Source of the DNA: Thelephora terrestris
Taxonomy: Eukaryota; Basidiomycota; Agaricomycetes; Thelephorales; Thelephoraceae
Assembly (NCBI GenBank): GCA_015956445.1
Contig: WIUZ02000005.1
Span: 992,001 to 1,056,000, forward strand
Direction: 5' to 3'
Length of the DNA stretch: 64,000 nt
Shown here: in pieces, positions 32,777-44,467 of the stretch
How the letters are laid out: every line of letters begins with the position of its first letter
Numbering within the stretch: the stretch's first letter is position 1
Made by a program: the position numbers and the translations under genes
The notes under the pieces: model-generated
What the model was told of the DNA's origin: nothing
Databases searched by the model: none
The model's input: only the letters and a program-made list of their open reading frames with translations

Positions 32777-35700
32777 ATGCCCAATAGTATCTCCAGCGAC
32801 ATTTTGAGCGTCCGGGACCTTACATGTTCAGACGAGAGCCTGGAACAAGTTGAGCACAACGCTTCCGCCGTACTGCCTCTCTTCAGATCTAATCCCAGCT
32901 TCGTTCAGCGCCGCTTAAGACACATAGAGTACGTGCAAGTCCGGAACCTTACACCCTTTCCTGTGAGGGATGCTTTCGCTTCGGCTTTGACCCAACCATC
33001 TGCCCGTTCGCAATTTAATGCCCACGGTAATCTCTCGGATGACCTGGATATCACTATTGGGAGGAGACTGGGCCGAAGAGTGTCTACGACGTCAACGCAC
33101 ACGTCTAAGAGCATTAAATCCGAAGCAGACGATGGGCCTCCACTAAGTCCGTCGGACGGTGGCAAGAAGCGATCGTCCTCCAAAGCGAGTTCTAAAGTCG
33201 AGCCGCAGTCTCCCCTTGTCGGTGGAGGCGTCCGCAGATTATCTCAACGGTCGAGGCACTCATCCTCTATTGGGTCCTCCAGCAACATCCGACGGAGGGA
33301 GGCCACGGGAACCTCAGCCACGACAACAATCGCAGCATCCTCCGTTTCTCGAGTTTTCTCTGACCTCTCGCAAGCAGGACTGGAGACTGTTGTCAATTCC
33401 CGGCTTGTAGAGACATTTATCACTGTGTCCGTCCCGGAGGTGGCTACCGGAGATGTGCATAGTTCACCCGCTAAGCGCTCTTTCCATTTACCCCCTACTT
33501 CCCCTATCAAACATTCGCCCCCAATACCCCCGCAACCCACTCACCGGAGAGGCCCATCCGTCAATGGTTCTGGCTCTACATCACGTGGCTCCACCGTCTC
33601 CAAGGCCCCCACGCCGACGAAACGACCACCGACGGGGCGCCATGTAGCCCCCAAATTGTCCTCTCCAAAGACATCTCACAGGTCCACGGTATCCTTGTCA
33701 CATCCATTTCCGTCTGCGTCAAGGTCTGAAGGCACAATCAAGTATCCGTCGGTCCCCAACTTTATTTCCTCCATTCACCGACCTTCGATCAATCCTGCTT
33801 TCGGTCTCGACGATCTTTCAACCCCGGGGATCGAGGATTGGACAGATCTGAGCATGCAGAAGATGAGGATCCAACTCTGGGGGAGGGTAGGGACTGGGTG
33901 GGGGGTCAGTGCGAATGTGAAAGGAAAAGGAAAAGAGAGGGAGGTTACATCGTCCACCGACGAATGGAAACCACTGGAGACATGGGAAATTGATTTAACG
34001 GGATTGGTCCCGCTCCCTGAGCACGCAAGTCTGCCTACCTTCCATCTTCGAAGTGATCTGATCCTTGATTCTGCCCACAGATAGCGTCAAACCCTACCTT
34101 GCTCCCTTCGAATACACTGCTGGTCCGGCTGTCACCGCCGGGGCAAACTTATTGCTTACCACAGGCTGCCCTCTCTCGATCCCCATCCCGACCGCCATCA
34201 CCAAGTGGTGGACATGTCTCCGATCCCGAAGTCGATACCAATAGGTCCCGTGAAAGCAGTGGTCACACAATTTCTCCCCGAACACCTCATGTTCGGACCC
34301 TATTCCAGACGAAGGAGCAAGAACCGTCAGATCACCTCACGAGAGGCCGGGGACGACACTTACGCGAACCTGCAAAGACTGCCTCATGGAATGATCTTCT
34401 CAAGTGTGTCCACTTTTCCATCACTTCGTCAAGTGCGCTGATGGAGTTCATTTTCGAGGTTGGTGAACTTGCATGTTGTGATCTGCGAGACGAGGCGAAA
34501 TCTCGCGGAAGTTGAACATAATGTCGACTTGCTCATCGAGGATGATTTAATCCAACCTCTCGTAAGTGGATAGACGGTCATACCGGAGGTATCACCTTGA
34601 TGCAGGGCCGAATAGAAACGCGAGGAATCCCAATTACAACGTCGGATCTCCGATATCGAGTGTGACAGGCAGGGAGTCTTGGATGATGCCAGCTCGCGTG
34701 AGTTTCCCGATCTATTTTGGATTGTAGCCGCGCGTTAAGTGGGCACCAGTTAATGAGCGGATTCGAGCCAAGCGGGGGGAACTGACGAAGCGGAGGAATA
34801 CGCTTGCAGAAGCTCACAGGTTCCTCGGGGATCAACGCGATGATGCCAATGAGGCGGACATGCTTTTGCACGCAGAGAGGTATGATGATCTGGATTCGTA
34901 CCCCCAAATTATGCTCACTTCAGACCAGTAGCAACCTGGCAGCCCTACGGAGCCGATTGGCTCCCACCCGAACAACGTTGCTGTCCGTTCTAGCATCCAT
35001 ATTCCCGATCGAGCTTCTTTCCACCCCGGATTTATTGTACACCATTTTGGCGGTCCCACTGCCCATTCCTTTATCTGCGACTGAGCCGGGGCCACCTCTG
35101 TCAATGCCTTCGCATAAGGATGTGACGGAGGAGGGTGTTGCAACCGCGTTGGGTTTCGCGGCTCAGGTCGTGCAACTGATGGCGTTATACTTGGGCGAGG
35201 TGCTCGTATATCCGATTACATGCATAGGCAGCCGGAGTCTCATCAAGGATGGTATCTCAGCCATGGTTGGGTCCAGAATGTACGTCCTGTGATAGCGTTT
35301 TTGCCGTATTTGAAGCTAACGTCGGCGTAACCGCAGGTTTCCCCTGTTTTCCAAAGGGGTTGACACCTATCGGTTTGAATATGGGGTGTTCTTACTCAAT
35401 AAGAATATTGAGATGGTGATGATTCCGTTGATTCGGACCAGTGGCCGCGCGTTTACGTTTGTTTTGATAGCTTATGGGGAACTACAATCTCCGTGCGCTG
35501 GACATGCGGCATACGCTTCCAAATTTGAAGAATCTTCTATTGACACTGACCAGTGGCGAGGGTGTGCAGCTTCCGTGAGCTGGGACATGTTTCGAGGCTA
35601 AACCGGTTCCCGCTGATGAATTCTCTCCTAGCCGTTCGCTGTCGATGAATTCACTGCCCACCGTTGGGCTTCGAACCCCTCCCCGAGTCGTTTCTCCTGT

Positions 35701-36190
35701 CTCCACCGTCCGGGTGTCGGAAGCGACGCCCCCGACAGATGAGGTCGCGGATGATGAAGTCGTGGTGGAATCTCATAAATCAAACTCGCCACCCGGGAGT
35801 GGAAGTGCGACCCCGACGAATGGAGCTCTGATCGATTCCGCTTCCGGTCGGAAGTCGATGGCCTTTTTGGACCTGTCACAGTTTACGGGATTTTTGCGAT
35901 CGCGGTATCCGCCCAACGCACGCAGCGCTAGCCAGAAAAGTTCCAGCGACGAGCATTCTGACGTAAGATCGCTAGACATCGGCTCGGACGTCGGAGAGGG
36001 TTCTGAGACCGTCGAGGACGCAGCCGAAGTTCAAGAGGAGGACGTCTCGGGCGGGGAGCGTGGCAAGGCAGGGATGAACGGACACGCCAATGGGAGGGGG
36101 ATTGAGGAGGAGAAATGTCCTGGGGAGGAAGATGGTGCGATCACGCCAGTTAACCGAGGAGTACTTTTGCATCCGGCCGCTGCAGGCTAA
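32777..36190 (+). CDS. VPS38/UVRAG-like subunit of the Vps34 complex II
   Basis: Coiled-coil subunit of the class III PI3-kinase complex acting in endosome-to-vacuole traffic. The N-terminus (from ATG 32777) has FVQRRLRHIEYVQVRNLTPF, then a long Ser/Pro/Thr-rich insert. A C2-like part follows (MRIQLWGRVG, WEIDLTGLVPL, LPSNTLLVRLSPPGQTYCLP), then WNDLLK joined to VNLHVVICETRRNLAEVEHN and coiled coil (KREESQLQRRISDIE, RIRAKRGELTKRRNTL). The C-terminal BARA-type half has LLSVLASIFPIELL, ALGFAAQVVQLMALYLGEVL, FPLFSKGVDTYRFEYGVFLLNKNI and LRALDMRHTLPNLKNLLLTL. A disordered tail of about 180 residues ends at 36190. At least eight introns; the acceptor at 34086 uses CAGATAG to keep frame. Confidence 0.85.
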
Positions 36191-36891
36191 GGCTAACAAA
36201 GTTCAAACGCCTAACTTTGCTTATGGGCTCGCGAGCGGGATCTGCTATTACATGTAAAGAGAAAACGGGGTTCTCGGTGGAAATCAAACGACCTTCGCGG
36301 GTGTCCTTAAGCCACACTCTGCGATACAAGCACAATACGCGAACGGTTCCGCCCTGAGCTTGGAATTGTTTCAGTCCACAAGAAGAGACTAAGAAGTGAA
36401 CGAATGAGAACAAAGAAAAGGGAGGAAAGGGTGCTCACGCAAAATAAATAAATACCGTCCGTGTGCCCAACTAGCCGGCGGGAAAGTCCGAAGTAGGTAA
36501 AGCGACCAGGCGGTATTTAACCCGAGTGCTGTCAGCCTCTTCATCCCTCCAAGCACCTCTCAAGCTTTCCGTCATAAAGGTCCGTCGCTCTCTCTTCTCC
36601 GTCGTGCTCTGCATCCCTCTCATACTCTCAAACAGCCTGTTCACCCTCCGTTCGCCCTTGCAAGCCGCTTTGTATCATCACTCAATCCTAGACGGGCATA
36701 AAATCGGCTTCCCAGGTATCTATAATCATCTTGCACTTCTCCGTCGCGTTCCACTTACGAAGCCTCATACACCAGGATTCTTTTGTGCAATTAGCCTTCC
36801 TTCCCCTATTCTCTATTTCTGACCTTTCTACTTCGACACCTTTTTTCGCTCATAAAATTTCTCCCAAACGTTTTCTACGACAACGAGTACT
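36191..36891. promoter_or_regulatory. Upstream region and 5' leader of the PUF gene
   Basis: About 700 bp. The right half is very C/T-rich (36540-36880), as in long leaders of fungal regulatory genes. No separate gene is supported. Confidence 0.4.
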
Positions 36892-39800
36892 ATGGACTCT
36901 TCTACTTCACCTACTATTTCTCACCCAACCGACGAAAAGAGGAAGCAAAGTCCTCCCGCATTTTTGGACCTTGCAGACTTCGTAAGTGACTACAGGCTCT
37001 TTACCGCACTTAACCGCCTCAACGGTGATTGACAGGCTGGGAGATTGGGTTCTAATATGACTGAGGCTACTGCGGTGAGTTCTATCACATCCGGAGTCGG
37101 GCTATAGCCTAAACTCACGCCCGCTTACTTCAGCGCGTCGAACTCAAGCGCATGGAACATGAACGTCAGCGTGCGCTTCATCGCAAATTGTTCGAAGACC
37201 AGATGCGTGCCCTCGAACAGCAACAAGCCCAAGAGTTGCTTTCCTTGCCCGCCGATTCCCTGCTTTCTGGTAGTTCCTCGCTTCAGCACCTCGCTGCCTC
37301 TGCTCCCACCACCCCACCCCGTGTGACGGCGATGCTCAACGGCGAGATTTCACCCATGATTGGCAATTCTAATCTCAGGTCCTCTACCCTGGATGTGGAC
37401 ACGCTCTCCAGAGCCGTCGGTAGCGCTGTTTCTGACAAGCGAAAATCAGTCACGTATGCTTCTTCCGTCAACCGTTCCCCCGACCTTCAGGCTCCCAGCT
37501 CTGGTCAAGCCTATGGACGTGTAGCGAGGAGTATGCCAGCTAGCCGGCGTACTTCAGCGAGTGAACACGACGAGGAATTGGCAGGACACCTCCAAGGCTT
37601 GTCCTTGATTGGCGAACGAAATCGTGCATCACCCCACCCTGAACAGCGATCGATCTCCCGACCGGTCAGCGGTAACTTCAGTGCCGAGCACATTCTTCAG
37701 CATAACCATGCAGTTAATGCAGGCATGATGCTCGATGAACAGTTAGATATGGAGATGCATAGTAAGCATCGGCCGTTGGTCCCACCGAAAGCGTTCTCTG
37801 ATTGTCTGCCTGCAGATGCAATCCAGCACTTGCCGACCTCTGACGATGACAAGTTCACTCCTTCCCATTACGTGAAGCTCTCTACCTCTTCCGCGGCGTT
37901 GGACCTCGCTCCTTTATCTCAAAATTCACGAAGTCGTGAGAAGTCCTCAGAGTGGCCTCAGTTCTCTCCTTCCCGCGGTGTAGACACCCTTCACCGCGCC
38001 GACCGTCGCGTCACTACCCCGTCCTTGAACTTGGCAAATGATCTTTCGCTCGCCAACAAGCTCAACTCGGTCTCTTCAACGACCACTCCACTCCTTCCTC
38101 AGCACCAGCAAACACTTGCTTACCTCCAGGCTCCCGGATCTCGACGTGGTTCTCCCCCTGGTCTCTCGGACGGTCTTTCCAGCATCAATGCCCCGCGATC
38201 TGTCCCGACAACCCCGAATCCTGCATTATCTCACACCCCGTCCCATCTGATGAAGGCACCCGGTACCCCACTTTCGGCGGAATCTCAGGGTCTAAGCGGC
38301 AGGCTCAGCTCTGCTGGCACTCATCCCATAGGAGATCTCGGCGGAGGAGATTTGCGTCCTTCCCTCTCCAGGATCTCTTCACAATTCGATGGTTCCTCCC
38401 TCAGTTTCAACGGATTGCAGGCCAACAACTTGGATGATGGACTTCGTGTAGGTGTTTCCTTGAAAGTTTCCCGAATGATTGCTGATAGGTCCCATAGCAA
38501 CAGTATGTCGTGGACCCAGTTTATAACATCAACGACGATCTTGGTGATGACCAATACGGGTATGGTCTCGATTCTAATCCCCGCCTCAACAATGGTATCG
38601 GCAACAGTGGAGGCTCTACTGCTCTTTATCACCATAACGGGACTCGATATGGTCTCGGACTCTCCGGGCGCGTAGCCAGCGCTGATACCAAAATGAATGG
38701 CCTTCATGGTCCCAAACACAAGCGCGGAGATGTTGACCGTAAGTTTGTTCTCTACCTGTAAAAGAAACAATTCTGACTGAATTGGTTAGTTAACCGCTTC
38801 GCCGGTACACGTCTCGAGGATCTTATTGGGGAAATTGCTAGTTTGTGCAAGGATCAACACGGTTGCCGTTATCTCCAGAAGAAGCTGGAGGAAGGAGTCC
38901 CTGAACACCGAGACGTCATCTTCCATGAGACCTTTGCTCACTTCGCTGATCTGATGACCGACCCTTTCGGCAACTACCTTTGCCAAAAGTTGCTGGAGTA
39001 TGCGTCGGACGAACAACGGAATCTCATTTGCGATTCCGTCGCCTCGGATTTGGTCAATATCTCTTTGAACATGCATGGAACTCGTGCTGTCCAGAAGATG
39101 ATTGATTTCTTGGCCAACGGGAGACAGGTTCGATTTTCCAACGGACTTTGTCCAGCCAGAAGCTCACCTTTTTCCTAGTCTAACCCCCACTGCGCGGCTC
39201 AGATCCACTCCATCATCGTCGCGCTCAGCCTTCACGTCGTCGTTTTGATTAAAGACCTCAATGGGAATCATGTAATTCAGAAGTGCCTTAACAAGTTAGC
39301 CCCTGATGACAATCAAGTACGCCACTGTCGCACAATTTTCAGATCATTACTGATCCATTTGCAGTTCATCTACAACGCTGTTGCTGCCAATTGCGTGGAA
39401 GTCGCCACGCACCGACACGGATGCTGCGTCTTGCAGCGTTGCATTGACCACGCGTCCGATCATCAGCGCGTGCAGCTCGTTAACGAGATCACCTACAATG
39501 CGCTCACCCTCGTTCAGGATCCGTATGGTAACTACGTGAGTTTTTCTCTTCTCCGATTGTTGGGAGCAGGTTTGATTGATGTAAAACAGGTGGTCCAATA
39601 CATTCTGGACCTTAACGATAACCGCTTCAGTGATGCGGTAATCCGTCAGTTTACGGGCAACGTTTGTGCTCTTTCCGTACAGAAGTTCAGCTCCAATGTC
39701 ATCGAAAAGGTATGCCGAACGGAACTAGACTTAATTTGCAGCCTCCCGTCTCACGCTTGTCGCCTAGTGCATCCGCGTGGCCGAGCACGGAACCCGTAAA

Positions 39801-40448
39801 CTTCTGATCGGAGAGATGCTAAACCGAACTCGGCTTGAGAAGTTGTTGCGAGATTCCTATGGAAATTATTGCGTCCAGGTACGAGGGAACCAAACGTTAT
39901 GGCCAATTTACTTCGACGCCGATGGTTGATCCTAGACCGCGCTCGACTATGCCGACGCCAACCAAAGGGCCATGCTGGTCGAAGGAATCAGACCTGTCCT
40001 TCCGTTGATTCGGAACACGCCTTATGGCAAGAGAATCCAGAACAAACTTCAGCGCGAACAACTGGACAACTTCGGGAGTAACTCGACCCATTACAATCAT
40101 CAGGCTGCACTCTTGAACATGGGTCTCGGCGCTCAAGGCATCAGTCTCCCTGGTCGCGGGCTTCCTCAGTCGCACTCACTCGCGGACGTTTACAATTCGC
40201 AGGGCGGAATCTACTCTCTCCCCAGCACTCAGAGCTTGCATTCCCAGTCGTTGCACAGCCTTCCTTCTTCGATCGACGGATACGTGCTGCAGAACAACTC
40301 TTCGCACAACCACTCTTTGGGTCACAACGGCGCCAGTGGGTTTAGCAACGGGGGATTTAGCAGCGCCAACTCTTTCCCGAACATCGGACTGGCCAGCACA
40401 CTCGGTGACCCCTACTCTCGTTCCAACTTTGGTGGTTATGGGTTGTAA
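36892..40448 (+). CDS. Pumilio/PUF RNA-binding protein (Puf3 type)
   Basis: Sequence-specific mRNA repressor binding 3' UTRs. Starts MDSSTSPTISH; short exons join DLADF to AGRLGSNMTEATA and RVELKRMEHERQ. A Ser/Pro-rich disordered region of about 430 residues precedes the PUF domain (about 38790-40050). Eight repeats are visible with their base-reading triads: HGCRYLQ, FGNYLCQ, HGTRAVQ, NGNHVIQ, HGCCVLQ, YGNYVVQ, FSSNVIE and YGNYCVQ. Read from repeat 8 to repeat 1 by the known code these give U-G-U-A-U-A-U-A, the Pumilio/Puf3 element UGUANAUA. A Gln/Ser/Asn-rich tail ends FGGYGL at 40448. Repeats are split by introns near 39128, 39315, 39535, 39711 and 39877. Confidence 0.92.
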
Positions 40449-41142
40449 ACCTCTTACCAAGTTTTGGACACTCTGCTTTGGGACCGCCCAACCTCGTTCC
40501 TCGTTTTCGTCGTGTTTTCTGGAATACTGCAAGAGATGGTTCAAAACCGTGTTACACCACCCCCCTAGTCCATTCCGACTGCGTTCGGAACGATACCTAT
40601 CGTAAAGCCTTTTCGAGTTCACACTCCGCTGCAATGTGTTTATTCTACCATCCAAACCGATTTTTCTGAACTGGCACACTCGACTATTACCATCGCACAC
40701 ATTGTATTTTGCAAAACGCCCCGACCGCACCCATCACTACTCTATTTGCCTTTTGCTTTCCAACCTGACGTTCATATTGCTTGTTGACACTTTGTACAGG
40801 GTATACTCTTCGGTTGTACAGATCACATCCCTTTCACTCCCATCACCCAAGCCGTTCCCGGTCACTTTGTTTCATAGTCAATCGCAAAGCCATTTGTTTG
40901 TTATCTGTAGTTATTCTCATCTACAGCCGCCTGCTTTCTCTTAATAAGAAACTTCCTGTATGTATTCTTCTCTCTTTACCTCTGCGGCCTTTTTACCCGG
41001 ACAATCGGATCGTTTTCATGTCCACACATATCGACTCTGGGTCGAGAATCAAGAAGTTCAAAAGGGAGTCGTGTTGTGCATATCGTAGTTACACATGAGT
41101 GAGTATGAGGTTGAACAGATGGCGATGTCTATCTGCGTTCTC
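40449..41142. other. 3' UTR of the PUF gene and gap
   Basis: T/C-rich non-coding stretch between converging PUF and RPS29 genes. No gene or repeat recognised. Confidence 0.5.
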
Positions 41143-41432
41143 TCATCGGGTCTAGAGGACCTCGTCAGCATAGAAAGGAACGATATACTAGAAGTTTGGC
41201 GAACCTTGGTGAAACCGATGGCGGCGGACTTTTCACGAAAACATTGACGACAGAGGTCAAGGCCGTATTTGCGGATGATACCAGCCTGATGGGCGCACAG
41301 ACGGCTGAAGAAGCACATAGAGAACAGTTGAGCTGAGTGGTATTGTAATAAAAGCCAGTGATAGGCGCACCATTGACGAGAGCCCTTTCCGTATTTTCTG
41401 GGACGAGAGAACCAAACAGCGTCGTGTGTCAT
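41143..41432 (-). CDS. RPS29: 40S ribosomal protein S29 (uS14)
   Basis: Small zinc-ribbon protein of the 40S head. Exons 41432-41371, 41304-41205 and 41151-41143 (minus) sum to 57 codons, 56 residues, exactly the family length. It starts [20 protein letters not shown] and the first junction makes the cysteine of CRLC. The zinc site is CRLC...CRQC, with [21 protein letters not shown]. The last exon holds only Thr-Arg and the stop, giving FTKTR. The gene is too fragmented to be seen as one open frame. Confidence 0.95.
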
Positions 41433-41747
41433 GGTGAGAGGATTAGTGGAGGAGTGGAGGGGCCTTGTCCAGCAGTGTGTGAGTGTAAGTGTGTAAGTGT
41501 GGGAAAACCTTTCGTCACCCTGTACAGTTTTCCTTTCTTGTACTCAAGCCGGTCTCGGGGGTTTCCGTTCGGCATGGGTGGATCCGGCAAAAGATTGAAT
41601 TGCCGAAGCAGCATGCGTCAGTGCAGGATAAGGCCTTACTAAGGTCCTAACCACTTGACTCAGTGAGCTTCCCAAGCCGTGTAGGAGATTTCGAGACTAT
41701 AGCTCTAATATTCGGGTCTCTGGAGTCTCCGTTCCTGACGACCCACG

Positions 41748-43983
41748 ATGGCCGCAAGGATAGCGTGTGGGACTTGCAGGTTCGTAACCTTACGCTTTCC
41801 GTCGCTATATATCCCATCCTTACCCACGCCATCTGCTATATTCTGCTCGCTTAGGTCCCGGAAGTTGGTGAGCTCCCCACGCTCGGCTCTTCGCCGTCAC
41901 GCCGGCTTACCGGACCCCACTTCAGAAATGCGATTCAGCCATGCCTCGCTGCGGAAGATGTGTCCAGAGCGGTGTGCGCGAATGTGTCTACGACCTGACG
42001 CGAAAGCGTCCTGGGAACGCATTAGCTATGGGCGAGGCTTGCCTTCCTTGCCGGTTCGTACCCTTTTGTTCTGTCTCCTGCCGATGATGGTCCTCAGGGA
42101 AATGAGCCTTCCGATGCTGACGGAATTTCCTTTTTTTCCCTCAGCACGAGAAAGAAGGTTAGACCTTTCCTCAGTTCCTATTATGACCCGCTTCACGGAA
42201 CGGAACTGAGCTGATCGAAGATTGGGCGGGTAGCGATGTGATGCCGGCAGACCCTGCGCTTCGTGCAACAGCTCTCGCAGAGCGTGTGTGTATGACGGTG
42301 ACCCACCAGCGAACCCAGTGGCAAGGGAAACAGTCTCTCCGCGCCCAGAATCTCCCAACAAATCGCTAGTTCCGTTGAAGGTCATAAGGACCTGCAACGG
42401 ACCCCTCCTCCCCACGTCTCAAGTGTTTGTTCTCCAGTCCCCTCCGCTATCGTTCGCTTGTTCCAGTGCCACTCTCACCCCTCACTCAACTTTGTTATCT
42501 TTGATGCCAAAAGTACCCTTCGAACACCTCAGGGTTTCTGATATTTCTACAAGCGACCTTCACCTGAACTTGTGCGAGTTGACGGTTTCGATCTTTGAGC
42601 TGTGGAAACTGACCCGTGTTTTCAGCCGGTTGAACGCTCTGCGGCGATATACGACCATGGGCTTGCGCTTGAGAAGTGACAAGCAAGAAGCTATCATGCG
42701 CGGCGACCTTTGCGGGACAGTTGTTCATCCCTTCTTTGTTCACCATGCACACGCATTGGGGATGCATTATTGCGCGGCGCTTTCGAACGGGAAAACAGCG
42801 ATCACAATGCAAGCCAGATATGCTCAACTAACTTGGGAATCTATGGCAGGTATCTCCAAGGGCGGAGATCACTTCCTTTTGCTGGAGGCTATGTTCGCCC
42901 TTGCCTCGTCATGCGTGTTCCTAAGGTGGCCTGATATAACACAGGAATACCTCCTCAAAGCGATTAACACCGCTAACGAACACTGTATCTCGTTCGTCCC
43001 CGAGGACTGCCCCGCTCCAGTATTCTCAGGAGATGTCCACGAGCACATCGCTCAGCTTTCGCAGCTCATCTACCTCGAGAATTTCCTATTCCTTACCAGA
43101 AATGGTGTCGAACCGAGGGCCACCTCTAGGCTTGAGAAAGAATTCAGAACTGAACTCGAGGTAAAGACGCTCCCCCCTATCTAACCATTCATTCTGAACG
43201 TCAAGCCAACGCAGGGATCGTACCCTTTCATTTTCGACGTTTGCCCACTTATTATGCGCACTCGTGGAATTCTGCTCATCCGGGATGCAATCTTCGTCTT
43301 TGGCACTTACCCATCACAACGTGAGCCCCACATGGTGTGGTCTCAGAGTTAAGATCAAATCTCAAGGTAATTTTAGCTGCGAGGCTAAATGTCTGGCGCA
43401 TCCTCTGCGTTAAAATCATTGGTCAGCTCCAAGCACATACGGATGCACTGCAGCGGCATCTCGAATTTTTCTGTTCCGTTGGGGACGAAGAATCCTCAGT
43501 CGTGATACGGAGCAACTGCATCTCATGCCTGGCATACTTGGCCAACCTATGTCTTACCGTTGCTTCGACAGACCAACAAGCTGCGACGGTCATGGAATCC
43601 CAATGCGATGCTGCGCTGTCCAGTCTCGGAAGCCTGACTGAAGGTATGGTAGTGGTGGAATATAGTCATTTCGATTCGCTGCTTGGGGTAAGGAAACGTC
43701 TTCACGCTCATACCCCCCTCTCACCGCCTCCGCATAGATGGGCTGGAAAAGAGCGATGGAAGGATTCAAAACTCGGACGTCTGCCATTCCGGCGGAAGAG
43801 GCCACCACGTTAGTACGCTGGTGGAACGTGGTTGCTGGTGCCTATTCATTATACAAGGAGAAACTTCCTGACTGTGAACCTCCTCTGCTTTCCTCCCTTT
43901 CCTTGCTTGAGGACGGCCGAACGGAGGATTCGAAATACCCCAACCTCTTATCTCCCCAAACACGAGCAGATTTAGGAATTTAA
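41748..43983 (+). CDS. Fungal transcription factor with two tandem Zn(II)2Cys6 clusters
   Basis: Start ATG 41748. Exons 41748-41779, 41855-41867, 41926-42053, 42145-42157 and from 42234 splice in consistent phase. The first cluster is C7-x2-C10-x6-C17-x6-C24-x2-C27-x7-C35 (CGTCRSRKLKCD, CGRC). After 18 residues a second complete cluster follows: C54-x2-C57-x6-C64-x5-C70-x2-C73-x6-C80 (CLPCRTRKKRCD, CASC). The middle and C-terminal parts (VHPFFVHHAHALGMHYC, ISKGGDHFLLLEAMFAL, PLIMRTRGILLIRDA, RWWNVVAGAYSLYKEKLPD, SKYPNLLSP) match the helical regulatory region of a basidiomycete zinc-cluster family. Target genes are unknown; the P450 lies 480 bp downstream. Junctions between 42400 and 42530 and around 43160-43420 are approximate. 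Confidence 0.82.
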
Positions 43984-44467
43984 CTTTCCTTTCCTTTGGG
44001 CACACTAGCTTGGTGACCACTTGGACATATTTTAGGGCTAGAGGTTTCGTCCTGCTTGTAATCCGGCATGTACTCGTATGTAGTATGTAGTATACTATCG
44101 CATTCTCCCGTAATCATCTTTGCTGTCATGCAGCCTCATGTAGCCTAGATCTGTCGTTTTGCACAATTCAACCAGAACGGCTTTATCGGTATGAAACCGA
44201 ACAGGCGGAGGGTGGACGCGGAGATGAATTTACCGTGTGTCTAGTTTGTATCCACGACGGGGAATCCCGCGGTCGTGGTGCGGCGTCACTGCCACTGCGA
44301 AGACCCCTCTACTCAATTCGCCACAACACGCTGAGACCTTGCCTGACACGACCACAACACAAGCCTCACTGCATGAGGGGACCTAATCTGCGCTTCACGT
44401 TCGAGTATATAAGAGCCTCATCGATGGACAGGGTCTTTACTTGCAATTCCTGTACATTTCGTTTGAA
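43984..44467. promoter_or_regulatory. P450 upstream region with TATA box
   Basis: TATATAA lies at 44406-44412, 56 nt before the P450 start codon, a strong core promoter by fungal standards and typical of inducible genes. A short tandem of GTATGTA units is near 44075-44095. No gene is seen. Confidence 0.5.

Noticed and set aside
35665-35690. GGTTCGAA-type B box on the minus strand
   Set aside because: It lies inside the coding tail of the VPS38-like gene and has no acceptor stem.
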